The notes beneath the pieces were generated by a model. The model was not told the origin of the DNA, did not search any database, and saw nothing but the letters and a program-made list of their open reading frames with translations. This document shows positions 19,725-33,878 of a stretch of DNA of 64,000 bases, piece by piece (position 1 is the stretch's first letter; each line of letters starts with the position of its first letter). This DNA comes from Neurospora tetraspora (taxonomy: Eukaryota; Ascomycota; Sordariomycetes; Sordariales; Sordariaceae), in the NCBI RefSeq assembly GCF_033439725.1, contig NW_026944387.1:1736001-1800000 (forward strand), read 5' to 3'. Both the position numbers and the translations under genes were made by a program.

Positions 19725-20355
19725 GGCGTTGCGCAGGGCTGAACAGGAATCTTAAAGTCATCCAGTAGATCGGGCAAGTCAAGGCGCTTAGGGATTAATA
19801 AAAGCGAATCCAACTGCATTTGCGCATATAAGGTCGACCTTCAGAGATGCGTGAAACACTAATGATACCATCGAACACTTGACGTGAAACTAAACGAAAC
19901 GGACAATAGCTCGATTGAATCATCAAGGGGTAATCATTCGAACTATAAGCCACTTGCTTTATAAGGTAAATATTGAACCGCTAAGTGGTTATCCAATACG
20001 CCCAAAACAAGACTTCCGCCGCCACCGACGCCGAGTATCCATTCCAACATCATTTGTATTTGTGACATAAATCGTGTAACATGTGGCTCATGGAAGTCAA
20101 AATCATTATCATAAAGAAGGGAGCGTATAATTCGGGTATCCAAGAACATTTTAAGAAAGAGCGTATCCAAGTCTACTAGTCATAACCGACAACGCGTCTA
20201 GCCACTAGCTGACCGTTTCTTCTCAAGTCAAGGTAGCCAACATGGCCTTCATCAACCTCGGCGGGGGACCTGTAAACAAGAAAGTCAGCACGTCTGTCTC
20301 AAGACATCCCACAACCCAAGAAATCACACATGACAAACGCACCGCAAGTGACGCT
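19725..20355. other. Intergenic region between convergent genes
   Basis: The space between the last array gene (+) and the DUF8035 gene (-). It serves as a two-sided 3' region. No gene or clear repeat is seen. Confidence 0.5.
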
Positions 20356-22385
20356 TTATCGGCGATTCCTCGGCACACTGATAGACAGCCTACCTCTCTT
20401 GTCCTTCTCAAGCCTCACGCCCTTTCTGGGCTCCTCGATCCTCTCGACTTTTTCCTCAAGCAGGACCACCTCGCCGGTGGATAGGCGCTCAGCCATGACG
20501 ATATCGCCCCTACTGCCGTGTCGTTCCTTGCGGGCCAGTTGTCTCTCGAGGCGGCTAATCTCGGACTGGATACTCTCTGACTCGTACGAACGGCGGCGGC
20601 TACGGCTGCGACGGCTTCGACTGCGATGGCGACGGCTTTGACTGCGATGGCGACTGCGGCTTCGGCTCATGCTGTGACTCTTATCAAGAACCATCAACTC
20701 TTTGGAAGTTTCTCTCAACTCTTTGAAAGTTTCTTCGGGGTGAGCGACGTGAACCACTTGGGGGGCGTGTACATGTCCTCGTGGTGTGACAGTTGCGGTT
20801 GAGCAAGTGGAGCATGAGGTACCCGTCGTGTAGGTTGAGTCGGTCCAAGAGGAGGCACTGTCCCATGAGCTGTAGGAGGAAGCCCGGGATGGAGAGACTT
20901 CGCGGACCTGGACAGTCTTTGCGAAGTCGACTTGTTGAGTCTGTACGGGCGGAGCCGCGTTCACCATGACTGGCTGGGTATATGTGGCTTGAACAGGTGG
21001 GTGGGTGTGCACGGTGGTAGTATGGACATGCGGGTGAGCATGAGTAGTGGTTTGAGTGTAGTGTGTTGTATGATGTGGTGGCCCGGGAATAGTTGTGTCG
21101 GTGTATTCGATGATCTCCGTTCGGCGCTCTTCGTGCTCCTCAATGATATCACCGGCACTCGAGCGAGAGGCTTGGATTTCAAGTTCAGCTTAATATGGGT
21201 TAGCTTGAAGTCGATATCGACTGGAAACTGGACACTTACCCTTCTTGTACTCGTCACTCATTTTGAGCAGATGATCGATATGCTCTTGACCGAGAGCTTT
21301 CTGGATGATGGTAGTAGTGCCCTTAGACGAAAATGTTAGCAAGAAGCTGTACTGTTGAAAAAACAGAGTTGTCAACCTACCTCCTCGACAAATGGATAGC
21401 CACTCTCAATGAGGGCCCGCCTCGACAGTAGGCGAGAAGGAATTCTTGTCTTTCCCTTCTTCGGATACTCGCTCTTGGATGTAATGGTGGTACCGCCGCT
21501 GCTACTCGAGGAGCTGCTAGTGCTGGATGCCACAGAACTGCTTCGGCGGCTGCTGCGATGGCTGCGACTGGTAGCGCGCGAGTCCCTGCTCCGGTCTCTC
21601 CGGCTGCGCCTTGTGTGGATAACCTCCTTCTCGAACTCGCGCTCGCGGACCTTTTCTCCCCCTTGGAACGCGTGGAACTCCTCGTCACCATATCGATGAG
21701 GATCCGAAACTTGAATATCTCGGAAGTAGTCGTGTTCGGCGTAAACTCTTGGTGGAGGCAGCGCCCTGTGCCGGGGCAGAGGGATAGGTACATTGGCAGG
21801 AATGCGGTAGTCGGACCTCCTGGCTGGCGGGCCATACTCTTCGCGGTCGTAGAAGCCATTTGGCTTTCGGTCATAGGTATCGACGCTGGAAGTACGTCTC
21901 ATCATCCTAGCAGTAGGGCGTCTTGGGGGAGATGGGCTGCGGAATCTTTCTCTTTCGGGAGATGGCCTTCGGCGGGTGAAGGAGCTTTCGGAAGGAGACG
22001 GCCGTCGGCGTATAGTAGAGGGAGGGCGGGGAGTCTCCATATCGTCGTATATAACACGGCGCCGTTCACGAACAAGTAGTTCATCGTCCTCTTCCTCGTC
22101 GATATGTGGGTGACTGGCTCGGCGGTCGTGCGTGAAGCGTTCATCGACGGAGTGCTCCCTTGGCGGAGGTACACGACGGCTCTGGCGGAAGTAGTCATCA
22201 TCGTCGTCTGGGTTGCGAGTTCGGATAGGAAGGGCATCGAATCGGTCGCGATCAGGGCCGCGGCTACGCTCAAGGGTCATGTTATGTTCCCGTTCATCAA
22301 AGAAGCGATCTCTGTCCCATCGTGCAGAACGATCGGGACCTGGGGCGGTCCGACCCAGGTTGGGATACGAGGCTCGACCAGCCAT
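20356..22385 (-). CDS. DUF8035-type Arg/Ser-rich protein
   Basis: Three exons on the - strand: 22385-21381, 21321-21240 and 21188-20356, with introns of 59 and 51 nt (GTAGGT...TAAG and GTAAGT...TTAAG); 639 residues in unbroken frame. The start is the MAGRASYPNLGR Met; an upstream in-frame Met exists but its extension looks untranslated. Residues 1-300 are Arg/Asp/Pro-rich and disordered, with RRRPSP repeats and a Ser run. Residues about 312-362 carry the conserved core IPSRLLSRRALIESGYPFVE and TTTIIQKALGQEHIDHLLKM, known to me from uncharacterised Pezizomycotina proteins (DUF8035). Then comes a Thr/His-rich stretch, an SR-rich block (SRSRSRHRSQSRRHRSRS) and a coiled-coil-like segment (SEISRLERQLARKERHG). 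The SR content hints at RNA or nuclear association, which is inference. The family has no known activity. Confidence 0.85.
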
Positions 22386-22928
22386 GGTAGGGGTCGGGTA
22401 AGATATGCTGATGCTTGTAGGTGATCGGATGCTCTTCCTTCGCTGGAGTACAACTGCCTCTACACTAAAGTCGAGCGTGGCGAAGACGACGGATGGGCTA
22501 ATGCGTTGAGAAGGCGAAAAGATAGAGCAGGTGGGTGGATATTTTGATGGAAATCGGTCAGCGTTGAATGGCAATGTCGGGTGTTCCTGGGGATCAGGGC
22601 TGGTTTTGGTAGAATTGGGTGACAACCAGCGGCTAGCGAGGACTCGGAAGAGATGGGACGAAGTTCAAGTTTGGACGAACGATGTCCAAGATGTTGGTCC
22701 TATGACGACAGTTGCATCAAGGGTGTCAAGCTAGTGGTGGGGATAGCGTAGGGTCTTAATTGCTTTGGAGCCCTGTGAGTGGTTACTTCCTCACTACCCA
22801 CCCTCCGCTTTGGCACTCGTGCAGTTTTTGTCCGCAAGGAACGCTCTGCCGCTGTTTCAAAATGTTGAAGAGGGTCAGTTGGGTTGACCACAAGGGTTCC
22901 CAGAACACGATGGAATCTTCGTACAACC
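22386..22928. other. Upstream region of the DUF8035 gene
   Basis: Promoter side of the minus-strand gene, ending at the target site of the large Copia nest. Nothing further is recognised. Confidence 0.5.
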
Positions 22929-23098
22929 TGTCAGATTCAAGGGTGGTTTTAGCCATACCATATGGAGGTTAGCGCTCCAGCCACCTGATATTGCCTGATT
23001 TCTGGGCATATCTGGGTTACCCCAGCACCCCCCATACCTTCTGGGCGAATCAGTTACACACTCTTCAATCAATCAATTCTGTACCATCACATTTAACA
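22929..23098 (+). repeat. Left LTR of the outer Copia element
   Basis: 170 bp, pairs with 38846-39015. Shared landmarks include CCTGATATTGC and CTTCAATCAATCAATTCTG near the end. Confidence 0.85.
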
Positions 23099-23314
23099 AT
23101 TAATAATCTAATTTGCGTATTTACATTTAACGCTACGATTATCAATTACAAACAATATCCCTACGAAACTAACAACGTTAGCTATATCCTTATTAAAGGA
23201 ATCTACCGATAAGACTATTATAGTCATCCTTAATACCCCTACTGACTAGCCTAGCTAATATAAAGCTCTCAAAAGACTTGCTAATAGTAATTAGGACTTT
23301 AGTAATAATTTGGG

Positions 23315-23940
23315 GAATTTTTTCTGGTTTTTTTTAGTGTAGACTAAGGGGGTTATTAGAAGTAGAGTGATTTGGATAGAAAGGAGCAGATCTATCGGAC
23401 CGTCTCTCCCGAACTCCGAAGGTAGGTAATTATAGTAGAAATCTCTAGGGATAAAAAGGGTAGTACTCCTCTTTAAGAAGAAAGGAAAAAAAGGGGGGGT
23501 AACTTAAACGAGATATCACTTCGATTAGTAGAATACATTTAAATTTTATTCCTAAAAAGATTTAACTGTTGAATTTATTTGTAATCTCTTCCCTAAGAAA
23601 CTAACTTCTAGATCTATTACTTTTTATAAAGTAATTAATTTAGGGGTAAAGTTTTGCTTCCCCCTCCCTCCTTTAATAATTAATAGTTACGGTTTAGAGG
23701 TTTTATTTTAATGTTTTCGTGAAATTATTTTTAATTTTCAAATTAATACTTTATTCCAAAGTTTTGGGTAGGTTATACTTTTTTGTAGTAGTATATTTTT
23801 ACTTTATTTTAAATAGTAATAAGGATGAAATGAGTTTTAAATTCTTAATTAAATTAATTAATATAAATTTGAAAAATTTCCGGCCGGGACTTGTCGTAAA
23901 TGCGGAGGTTATTCCTATAGCCCTCGGGATATTAATTTAA
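23315..23940 (+). repeat. Unassigned repeat, inverted copy of 59.05-59.66 kb
   Basis: AT-rich sequence that matches the reverse complement of about 59050-59665 over roughly 600 bp, with landmarks such as GACCGTCTCTCCCGAACTCC, GTAGATCTAGA-type segments and GGGTAAAG.TTTGCTTCCCCC. Most differences are transitions. The family is not recognised. Confidence 0.7.
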
Positions 23941-25119
23941 ACGCCGGAAGTTGAATAACGAATAATTAATTAATTCTTTTGCTAAAAATCTTTTTTATTC
24001 AATTTAATAGAGACTTTAATTCCGGATATATATGGATCTCCGTTTCTTCGATTAATTTATAATTTACTAATATTAATCGATAAGTACCCTAGCCCCTTCC
24101 CCTTTTAAGATTAAATTAGTAATAATTTAGATTATGAGACGAGATTAAGAAGAAATTAGATTAGAAAGATATTAATAAAAGATTTAGACGATAAATTAAT
24201 AGAAAAGAAGTACGAAAATTGAAATAAAAACAAGGAGTAGATCTACTCCTTACTTATTGAAACCCTTCAGTAGATAGACATTTACGTTTTTTATACCGAA
24301 TTCTTCTTCTAATTAATTAGACCCTTATTCGGAATGATTATTATAATATTCCGAATTTTACTTTTAATTATTATAGCGTTAAGAGTATTTTTAACCGAAG
24401 TAAATTATATTAGTTAAGAGGTAATTATTGGCAAGTTGGATAAGGGATTTCGGTATTTTAGGTAATAATTAATAATAATACTTTAAACGCTATGGAAGAA
24501 TAGATTTTTAACCGAGGATTATAAAGACTAAATATTAATAGTATAGAAGTATTTATATAAAGAAAATTATTTTAATAAAAGATATTAGATTAATTCCCCC
24601 TTAATTATTTATTTCGATATTAGTATTTATTCTATGTATTTACTATTTATAAGCCTTATTACTATTCCCCCTTCTTATTACCTCCTTATTTTTAATAATA
24701 CTTTCCTAGGAAATATATTTAATATTGCTATTAATATTAAAAATTTATTAATTCCTATTGTTAAAATGTCTATTAATACTACTATTGCCCTCTTTATTAA
24801 TAACGTTATCTTCGCTCGCAATATTATTCCGAAGAAGAAATTCGATAGCAAAAAAGTCTTTAAATATTTAGAATTCTTCGAAGATAAGGTCGGCTTTTAT
24901 AATTTTATTAATAAAGAAGTTAAAATTAATATTTAGTTCTCACAGTATAAGAAAGTGCCTAAGAATATTAGTAAGGGTTTCTTCCGTTGCCTTAAGGACG
25001 AGGGGATTTATATTTAGGAGGAGTTCTTTAAAGCTTTTAAAGTCGTTTATAAAATTAAAGACCCGGAGTAAACCGATAATATTTCTATTATTTTAAAGAA
25101 GTTCTATAGTAAACGCGTC
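23941..25119. other. AT-rich unassigned repeat-like sequence
   Basis: Strongly AT-rich, RIP-like. A 100-codon open frame (24634-24936) is Ile/Asn-rich and has no domain; I regard it as chance. The block ends exactly where the Gypsy LTR at 25120 starts. Confidence 0.5.
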
Positions 25120-25321
25120 TATAATGGGGACAGCATGGTTAATACAGGTACTGGTCGTATAGCTTAATTGAAATTCTATAAAGAAGGAAAGTTCTATCTA
25201 AGAGGCGGCTCTACCGGAGATGCGAGGTTTTAATAGGGGCTATATGAATACAGCTACGGCGCCTTATAAAAAATTTAATCGATAATTAAAGCGCTATAGC
25301 CTAGGCTTTAGCTCTATAATA
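25120..25321 (-). repeat. 3' LTR of the minus-strand Gypsy copy
   Basis: 202 bp, reverse orientation relative to the plus-strand copy; landmarks GAGGCGGCTCTACCGGAGAT and AGCTACGGCGCCTTATA. Confidence 0.9.
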
Positions 25322-27373
25322 TTACCCCCCTCCTCCCTCCTCCTACCCCTCTATGCGTTCGCTCCTTTTATTTTAATTAACGAAAGTAATAAGTAATAGG
25401 TAGTACCGTACGTATATATATACTTTTAAAATTATATATAAAAACCTCCCCTCTGATTTATTTCCCTTCTCTCTTTCCTTTCCTCCTTTCTTTCTAGCTA
25501 TCATTCAAACTATTAAAATAAATATTACTATCCCCCAACCAATTCTTCACCTATCCTTCCTAATTAAGGTAAATACTTTATTTAATTTTGTTTAAATTAT
25601 TTTTATTTTCGTTTAGCTATTTGAGAGCGAGGCCCCGTCCTCACCGTTATTACGCGGCTCCTAATCACCTTCCTAAGAAGCTACCGCCTATTGTAGGCGT
25701 ATTAAAAACCCTATTATTACTTTTAAAAAGCCTAAATTTATTAAATTTAAATATTTATTAGTAAATCCTCTTTAAAAATATTTTTTTTTAAAAATTGTTA
25801 TTGATTTTATTTATTCTTTAGGCGGATTGTAAGTTTTTTGAAATTTTATATATTTCGTACTTAAATATCCCGTACGAATATTATATTAAGTTTAGAAATA
25901 GGGCGTATATAACCTATTATAATAATAGTAAATAGTACGACCGGGCTTCGTCTTTAATTTAAAAATTCGTTATAATTTAAAAGGTAGCGATTTCTAATAA
26001 AATAAAAACGACAACTTTTAAGTACGTCCGTAGAATTGAAATTATTTAACGTTATACTACCGAATTATATAAAGATAACGCTATTTCTTCGTAAATCTTT
26101 TCTATTTTATTTATTTTAATAAAATAAATTGTAATTAAACAAAATTTTTAAATAGGAATGTAATTATTTTTTTTCGGCCTTCGGTAACGCCGCCGCTATT
26201 TTTCTAATTTTTACTATTTTTTTTACTCCGGCCGTTCCCCTAACCCCCGCCCTCCCTTTTAAGGAATTTATTATAATAGAAGTAGTGGCCCGCTTCGAAT
26301 TATTCGAGAAACGGTAAGAGGTTATAAAAATTAAGAATAACCGGAAGCGTAAAATACCGAAAAAGAATTAGAAAAATTTAAAATTAATATTTACTACCCT
26401 CTTTTTTTCTTTTTTTATTACTATTTCTATTATTCCGTATACTTTATATTAAAACATTCGATTAATTTATTATTAATATCGGCTAAACTATATTTCGCTT
26501 CGAAACGGTCTAAGGCCGCTATATTAGCGAATTTTTCTAACGGGTCCTAAAATTATTATATTAAGCTAATTTAATTAATTAAGATTACTTGACGACTTTT
26601 TTTAGTTGTATAATAAAGGATTTTATTTATGAAGTATTTTTCCTCCCTATTTATTATAATAATAAGCGCTTGAAAATTAGTAATAATTTAGCCCGGTAGA
26701 GGGTTATTATAAGCCTTCCTAAGTAAATCTATATAAAATTTATTAAAAATCTTTAAAGAAAGGTCGGAGAATTCTATTAGGAAAGAGCTAAGAATTTTAA
26801 ATATTATATACTTTATATAGACTTAATCATATTTTTTCTTAGAGTATACTATAGTAAAATTTTTGAAGTTTAATTAAACCTTATCTTGTATTTTAAAAAT
26901 TTCAATTATTTATTTCTTATAGTTAGCGAAACATTTTTATTTTTATATAGAGATTACTATAATCGTTTAATATAAATTTTTAATTAATTATAATATTGCG
27001 ACGAAATCCTTAGTTTTTATTTATAGGTTTTTAAGATTTGCTTCTATTAGGGGAATTATTAAAGCTATTAGGAATTGCGGATAATAGCCGTAGGTAGTAA
27101 AAAATAGAAATATATTAATAGAAGTATTAATTCGGCTATTAATTATTAATTATATTATTAGGTATTAACGATCCTAATTATTTTGGGCGTAATTAACGAA
27201 AATTTTTAAAAAGGTTTATACTTCCTAATTTATTCTTTCGGGGCTACCGTCGGTTTAGGGGTAAAAAGCGGTACTTAAAAGTTAATCGATACCTAGTAAA
27301 TTATAAAAATACTTTTAAAATCGGTTAGTTTAATTAATACTCTTATTATTAACGATAGATTATAGCTATTTAT

Positions 27374-27575
27374 TATTATGGGGCTAAGGCTCAGGCTGTA
27401 GCGCTCTAGTCATCGACCAGAGCTATTATAAGGCGCCGTAGCTATATCTATATAGCCCCCATTAAAACTTTGCATTTCTAGTAGAGCTGCCTCTTAAACA
27501 GAACTTTCCTTTTTTATAGAACTTTAATTAAACTATACAACCAGTACCTATATTAACTGTACTATCCCCGTTATA
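27374..27575 (+). repeat. 5' LTR of the plus-strand Gypsy copy
   Basis: 202 bp; landmarks GGGCTAAGG, AAGGCGCCGTAGCT and GAGC(T/C)GCCTCTTA. Identical in length to the other three LTRs of this family in the window. Confidence 0.9.
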
Positions 27576-30500
27576 TCAAATTCCATTATAATAGACCCAA
27601 TGAAATAAACAGTTACTATAATAGTAACAATAGGGCCTACCCACTCAAATAGCCGCAATTAAAATCCCTATAGAATTTTCCGCCGCTATAGCCGCCATAG
27701 CCGCAAAATAAAAAGAAGTTACAAAGAGAGAAGCCGTACACCTCATATAAAGAAAGGAAAACTTCGTTAGGACGTTATTTACCAACGACGTATTCGTCTA
27801 AGTAATAAGAATAATGCTTAATATACAACCTACTACTTAAAGTTAATAGAACTCCTTCAATATTAATATAACTACCGCAATAATTACTACTACCCCGAAC
27901 GCTATAATTGGTACCGTATAAAAAACTATTCCCTACTATAATTCTAAACGTAAAAATATTTATTAGTTAAAATAGGATAAAACCCCCTCTATATTTAATT
28001 TCTATATTACCCGATTACGCCTTATTCATAAAGAAAGAAACTCGGCGGGAATTATTACTAATAATAAATCGAATTAATTAATATTATTAAACGCCTTCCT
28101 AGCTAATGAAATAATTAAAATAAAAGTTTTTTAACGCTATAATAATATTAACGGTACCCGTAAACCTAAAGATTTTTTTAACTACTTCGAAGTAATTTTT
28201 AGTAAGAAAAACAAAAAAGAATTAGCTTTAACCCACTTACGTACTATATAGCAAAAAGAAAACCAATCCCTATTAGACTAACTCCTTATATTCGAAAAAT
28301 TATAAGCCTTATTTAGGAAAATAATTTTAAATTAGCCTAATTAAAAATTTCTATATCTAACGTTTTCTATGACCAATTAATTACAATCCGCATACTCGAA
28401 ACCTACGACCTCTATATCGAATAATTAAAAAACATTATATAAAAATTTAAAGCTAATAAAACCTTCCGTAATATCAGGGGTAGTAGTAAAAGATATAATA
28501 ATTATTATTAAAATTCCTTTTCCTAGCGTAACCCTACCCCTACCCCTAAATACCCTAAAAAAATAAATAGTAATATTATAATAGGCTATACTAAAATAAA
28601 GGGTAACCCTATTAATACAGACGCTAAATGTATTAAATAAATCTCTTAAGATGAAAAAAAACAAAGGCCGTACTTTAAATCTCTATTTCTATTATAAAGT
28701 TAATAAATATATAATTAGCAACTATATATATTAGTTAATATAACGTTCCCTTATAAATATTAAATTTATCAAAATTAAATTTAAGGTAGAATCCGTATTA
28801 GAAGATAATAATAAATATTCTTCCTTTAAAAAATCGGAAAGAAAATAGCTCCCTTACAAAATCGAATAAAAGAGTACTCTAAAGTATTAAGTAAGAAAAC
28901 GGGAATTAAAAGCTTTTTGAAACCTATAAAAATAAATATTACTAGAATACTTATTACTATTAATAATAAAAATTATTTCTATACCTTCGTTAATAAAAAT
29001 TACTAATACTATACTGTAATTAGTAAAAATATTATTAAAAAACTAAAAATTCCTATTATACCTATACCTAAGAAATAAGTACGAAGAGCCTCAATAAAAA
29101 TAGAAAGGGCGGAGATTAAAAGGATTATTTATTTTAAAGTAGATATTTATAAATATAAATCTATTATTTATATTTATATAATCCTTAAATTAAAATTCTT
29201 CATTATTTTAAGAAAATTATAATTAATTGCTATAAAAGCCTATTTTATCCCTTATAAATATAAATTTTAGTATAGAATAAATAGTTACTAAATCCTATAC
29301 TTAAAATATTCCCTGAAGAATTTTTCCCTAAAAATTAAGGAATTTAAAAAAGTAATATACTATTTAGCAACTATATTCGTAGCTATAATAAACAAAATTG
29401 GAAAAAAGGGCAGCCAATAAACTATAGAATTAATAACATTTGTAATAAACCTACGAAATATCGAAAAAGCTCTCAAACCTAAAATTAATATAATAAATAA
29501 AGAATTACGAAAAATAATCCTCATAAAGATATACGATTACTTATTTGTTTAGAAATAAAAAGAAGTTAATAAAATTAATTCTAACCGTTTAAATATCGAT
29601 TATAAAATCGAATCTAAGAAAAACAAAAATGGTAAAGAGTTGGGTCTCCCTTATAATTACCTTTACAATATATTATAAAAAGAATTCTTAATACTAAAGA
29701 AAACCTTTAAAAATCTTCTTAATAAAGGTTTTATCCGTATTAAGAATTCAATTACCGCTACGCCAATTCTCTTTATTAAGAAGTAGGGAAGAAGTCTTTA
29801 ATTCTATTATAACTATAGAGCTCTTAATACTATTCCTAAAGTAAATTAATACCTATTACCCTTAATTAAAAAAATATTCAAAATCATCGCTAAAGCGAAA
29901 TAATTTACTAAAATAAATATTATACAAATATTCTATAGAATCCGTATAACCGAAGGAAAGGAAAGGAAAATAATATTTCGAATTCAATATAAATTATTTA
30001 AATGATCAATTATACTTATTCGGACTAATAAAAATACCGATGACGTTTTAACGGTATATTGATAATATTCTAAGGAATTACCTCAATAATTTTATTTTAA
30101 TACATATACATAATATACTAATTTTCTTATTAAATTCTAAAATAAATTATTTGGCCAAAATATACAAAATCGTTAAACGTATAACTATTGCTAAATTTTA
30201 TTTAAACTTTAAAAAATACGGATTCGTAATAAAGAATATTAAATATTTAAATTTTATTATCGTTATAAATATTAATATTTAAACGGATTTAGAGAAGATT
30301 AAAACGATTATCGAATAAAAAGTACCTACGTCTTAAAAAAGGGTACGAAATTTCTTTAAATTTATTAATTATTACTAAATATTTGTTAAAAGCTTTTCTT
30401 CATTATAGGACCGCTAATAAGCCTTATAAATAAGGAGGTCCCCTTTAAATGAATTGAATAATATAATATAGTTTTTAAGAAATTAAAGGAATTATTTATT

Positions 30501-33500
30501 AAAGCCCATATTTTTACCTAATAAAATCCTAATCTATTTACTTTTTTAAAAATAAATTATAATAAATATAATATTAATAATATCTTTACCTAAAAGAATA
30601 ATAAGTAAAAAATAATAATTATTTATTATTCCCAATAATTTACCCATACTAAATACAATTACCCTATTTACAATAGAAAAATAGTTGCAATTATTAAATA
30701 TATAAAAAAATAATCTACGGAATTTAAAAATTATAAAAAATTTATTATCGTTATTAATTACTATAATTTCGAATACTTTATAGAAAGGTAAAAATTCTCT
30801 AAATAATGAATGCGATAAATTAAATTTCTTTTATAATTTAATTTCGAAATCCTCTACTACCTAAGGAAATTCGCCCTAATTCCTAATATTCTATCCCGTC
30901 GGGACTAAGACCGCCCTAACGAAAAAACGTAAAAACTAAAGAAATACAACTAATTCCCTAATCCGTTCTCAAAAACTATATTTATATAATCGCTTCCTTT
31001 ACGATAGCGGAGGAAGGCGTAAAGGTATTTAAAAATCTAGATTTATAATAATTCTTCGAAAAAGTCTCTTAAAAAAATGAAATCTATTAAATTATTAGCT
31101 AAGCTATTATTAATAAAAATAAAACCCTCCCAACTTCCGCGCAAGGCCTAAAAGTTCAACTCGGCGAATATATTATCGACGGGCTCGGTAAATTATACTA
31201 TAAAAGCCGTATCTAAATTCTAAGAACCTCTGCTATTATTAAGGCTATAACCCTATATATATTTCCAAAAAACACTAAAAGGAACGTTCTCTGTACCTAT
31301 ATTATCTAAGAAGTATATAACTCGAAAACTCTTAAGTACCCTGGTAAAGAAAGTATTATTTATATTATGAATAAAAACTTTTATTAGTTACTAATAGGTA
31401 TTTATATTTATTGGTTTTTAATTAACTACGATATTTATAGTAAAGTAAAATATTAAAGAAATTAAAAAAGAGGGCTATTAAAACCTCTTCCCATCCTAAA
31501 TTAATTTTTCAAAAATATTTAAATAGATTTTATTACTAATTTCCCCCCTATAGAAAGCTATATTAACCTCCCCATTATTAAAAATAAACTTAATAAATCG
31601 GTAATTTTAAAATTAATACCCTTTATAAAAGTAGAAGTAATAGTGGAAGCTTTTTTTAAATACTTCGTATAATATTATAAGTAGCGCAATCTATCGTTAG
31701 TAATAAAAGTACTAATTAAATTAACCGATTTTAAAAATATCTCTATAATTTACTAAGCATTAATCAACTCTCAAGTACCGTTTTTTACCCCCAAACCGAC
31801 GGTAGCCTCGAAAGAATAAATTAGGAGGTATAAACCTTTTTAAGAGTTTTCGTTAATTACGCCTAAAACGATTAGGATCGTTAATACCCAATAATATAAT
31901 TAATAATTAATAACCGAATTAGTACTTCTATTAGTATATTTCTATTCTTTACTATTTACGGCTATTATCCGCAATCCTTAATAGCCTTAGTAACTCCCCT
32001 AATAAAAGTAAATTTCAAAAACCTATAGGTAAGAATTAAGGATTTCGTCGTAATATTATTATAAATTATAACTTTACATTAAATAATTATAGTAATCTCC
32101 GTATAAAAGTAAAAGTATTTTACTAACTATAAAAGGTAACTAACTAAAATCTTGAAGGTAGGGGATAAAGTTTAGCTAAACTTTAAAAAACTTTACCATA
32201 GTACGCCCTAAAAAAAGTTTAATTAGATTTACGCAAAATATATAGTATTTAAAAATTTTAACCCTTTTATAGTAGAATTCTCCAACCTATCTTTAAAAGT
32301 CTTTAATAAATTTTACATAGATTTGTTTAAAAAAGTTCGTAATAACCCTCTACCGGGCTAAATTACTACCAACTCTCAATTGCTAATTATTATAATAAAT
32401 AGAGAGAAGGAATATTTCGTAAATAAAATCCTCTATTATATAATTAAGAAAGGTCGTAGAATAATTTTAATTAATTAAATTAATGAAGTATAATAATTTT
32501 CAGAGCTGCTAAAAGAACTCGCTAATACGGTAGCCTTAAACCGTTTCGAAGCGAAATATAATTTAGCCGATATTAATAATAAATTAATTGAATGTTTTAG
32601 TACGGAATATACGAAATAATAAAGATGGTAATAAAGGAAAAGAAAAAAGGGTAATAAATATCGATTTTAAAGTTTTTTAATTCTTCTTTAGTATTTTACG
32701 CTTCTAATTATTCTTAATTTCTATAACCTCTAACCTCTTTTCGAATAATTCGAAGCGGGTTACTAATTTTATTATAATAAATTCCCTAAAGGGGAGGGCA
32801 GGAGTTAGAAGAATGGTTAGAATAATAGGAATAGTAAAAATTAGGGGAATAATAGTAGTATTACTAAAAGCTGAAAAGAAATAGTTATACTCCTATTTAA
32901 AAATCTTAATTAACTGAAATTTATTTTTATTAAAATAAATAAAATAAAGGAAATTTATAAAGAAATAGCGCTATTTTTATATAATTCGGCAGCGTAATGT
33001 TAAATAATTATAATTCTACGGACGTATCTGAAAACTTTTATTTTCTCTTTACTGGAAGTTGCTGCCTCCTAAATCGTAACGAACTTCTAAATTAAGGATA
33101 AGGCCCAGTCGTACTGTTTATTATTATTATAGTAAATTATATACGCTTAATTTCCGGGCTTAATATAGTATTCGTACGGGATATTCAAGTATAAGATATA
33201 CAGGCGTTAAAGAAATTACAATCCGTTTAAAAAAATAAATAAGGTTAGCGACGATTTTTTAAAGTAGGAATAATAAGGAAGATTTATTAATAGGTATTTA
33301 AATTTAATAAACTTAGGCTTCTTAGGGGTAATAACGAGGTTTTTAATACGCTTGCGACGGGCGGCAGCCTTTTAGGAAGGGGATTAGGAACCGTGTAATA
33401 ATGGCGAAGATGAAGCCTCGCTCTCAAATGGCTAAAACGGGAACGGGGACGGCTCGGACGAAATTAAGTAAAGTATTTACTTTAGTAATTTAAGCGACGG

Positions 33501-33676
33501 CTAGAGAGAAAAGAAAAAAAGAAAAAGAAAGGGAAAAGAAATCAGAGGAGGGGTTTTTATATATAATTTTAAAAGTATGTATATACGTACGCTGCTACCT
33601 ATTACCTATTGCCTTCGTTGGTCGAAATAGAAGGAGCGAACGCGTAGAGGGGTAGGAGGAGGAAGGAAGGGGGTAA

Positions 33677-33878
33677 TGTTATAGGGCTAAGGCCCGGGTT
33701 GTAGCGTTCTAGTTATCGATTAGAGTTATTATAAGGCGCCGTAGCTGTGTTCGTATAGCCCTTATTAAAACTTCGCATCTCCGGTAGAGCCGCCTCTTAG
33801 ATAGAACTTTCCTTCTTTATAGAACCTCAATTAAATTATATGACCAATACCTATATTAACTGTACTGTCCCCGTTATA
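33677..33878 (+). repeat. 3' LTR of the plus-strand Gypsy copy
   Basis: 202 bp, followed by the TTTAT target duplication. It retains more G and C than the 5' LTR. Confidence 0.9.

Larger units (their letters stand above)
27374..33878 (+). mobile_element. Dead Ty3/Gypsy chromovirus (plus-strand copy nested in the minus-strand copy)
   Basis: Fossil of 6505 bp with 202-bp LTRs at 27374-27575 and 33677-33878 and a 5-bp TTTAT duplication (27369-27373 and 33879-33883). It inserted in the integrase region of the minus-strand copy of the same family; the flanks read continuously when the insert and one TTTAT are left out. Remnants in order: gag (about 27.6-28.9 kb), reverse transcriptase (about 29.7-30.1 kb), integrase (about 31.6-32.3 kb) and a chromodomain-type end (about 32.4-32.6 kb). 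Heavily RIP-mutated with many breaks. It is younger than the copy it interrupts. Confidence 0.9.

Noticed and set aside
21409-22424. Long + strand frames across the DUF8035 gene
   Set aside because: Shadows of an Arg/Ser-rich gene whose three-exon structure closes in frame on the - strand.
24634-24936. 100-codon frame in the AT-rich nest
   Set aside because: Ile/Asn-rich composition from AT bias, no domain.
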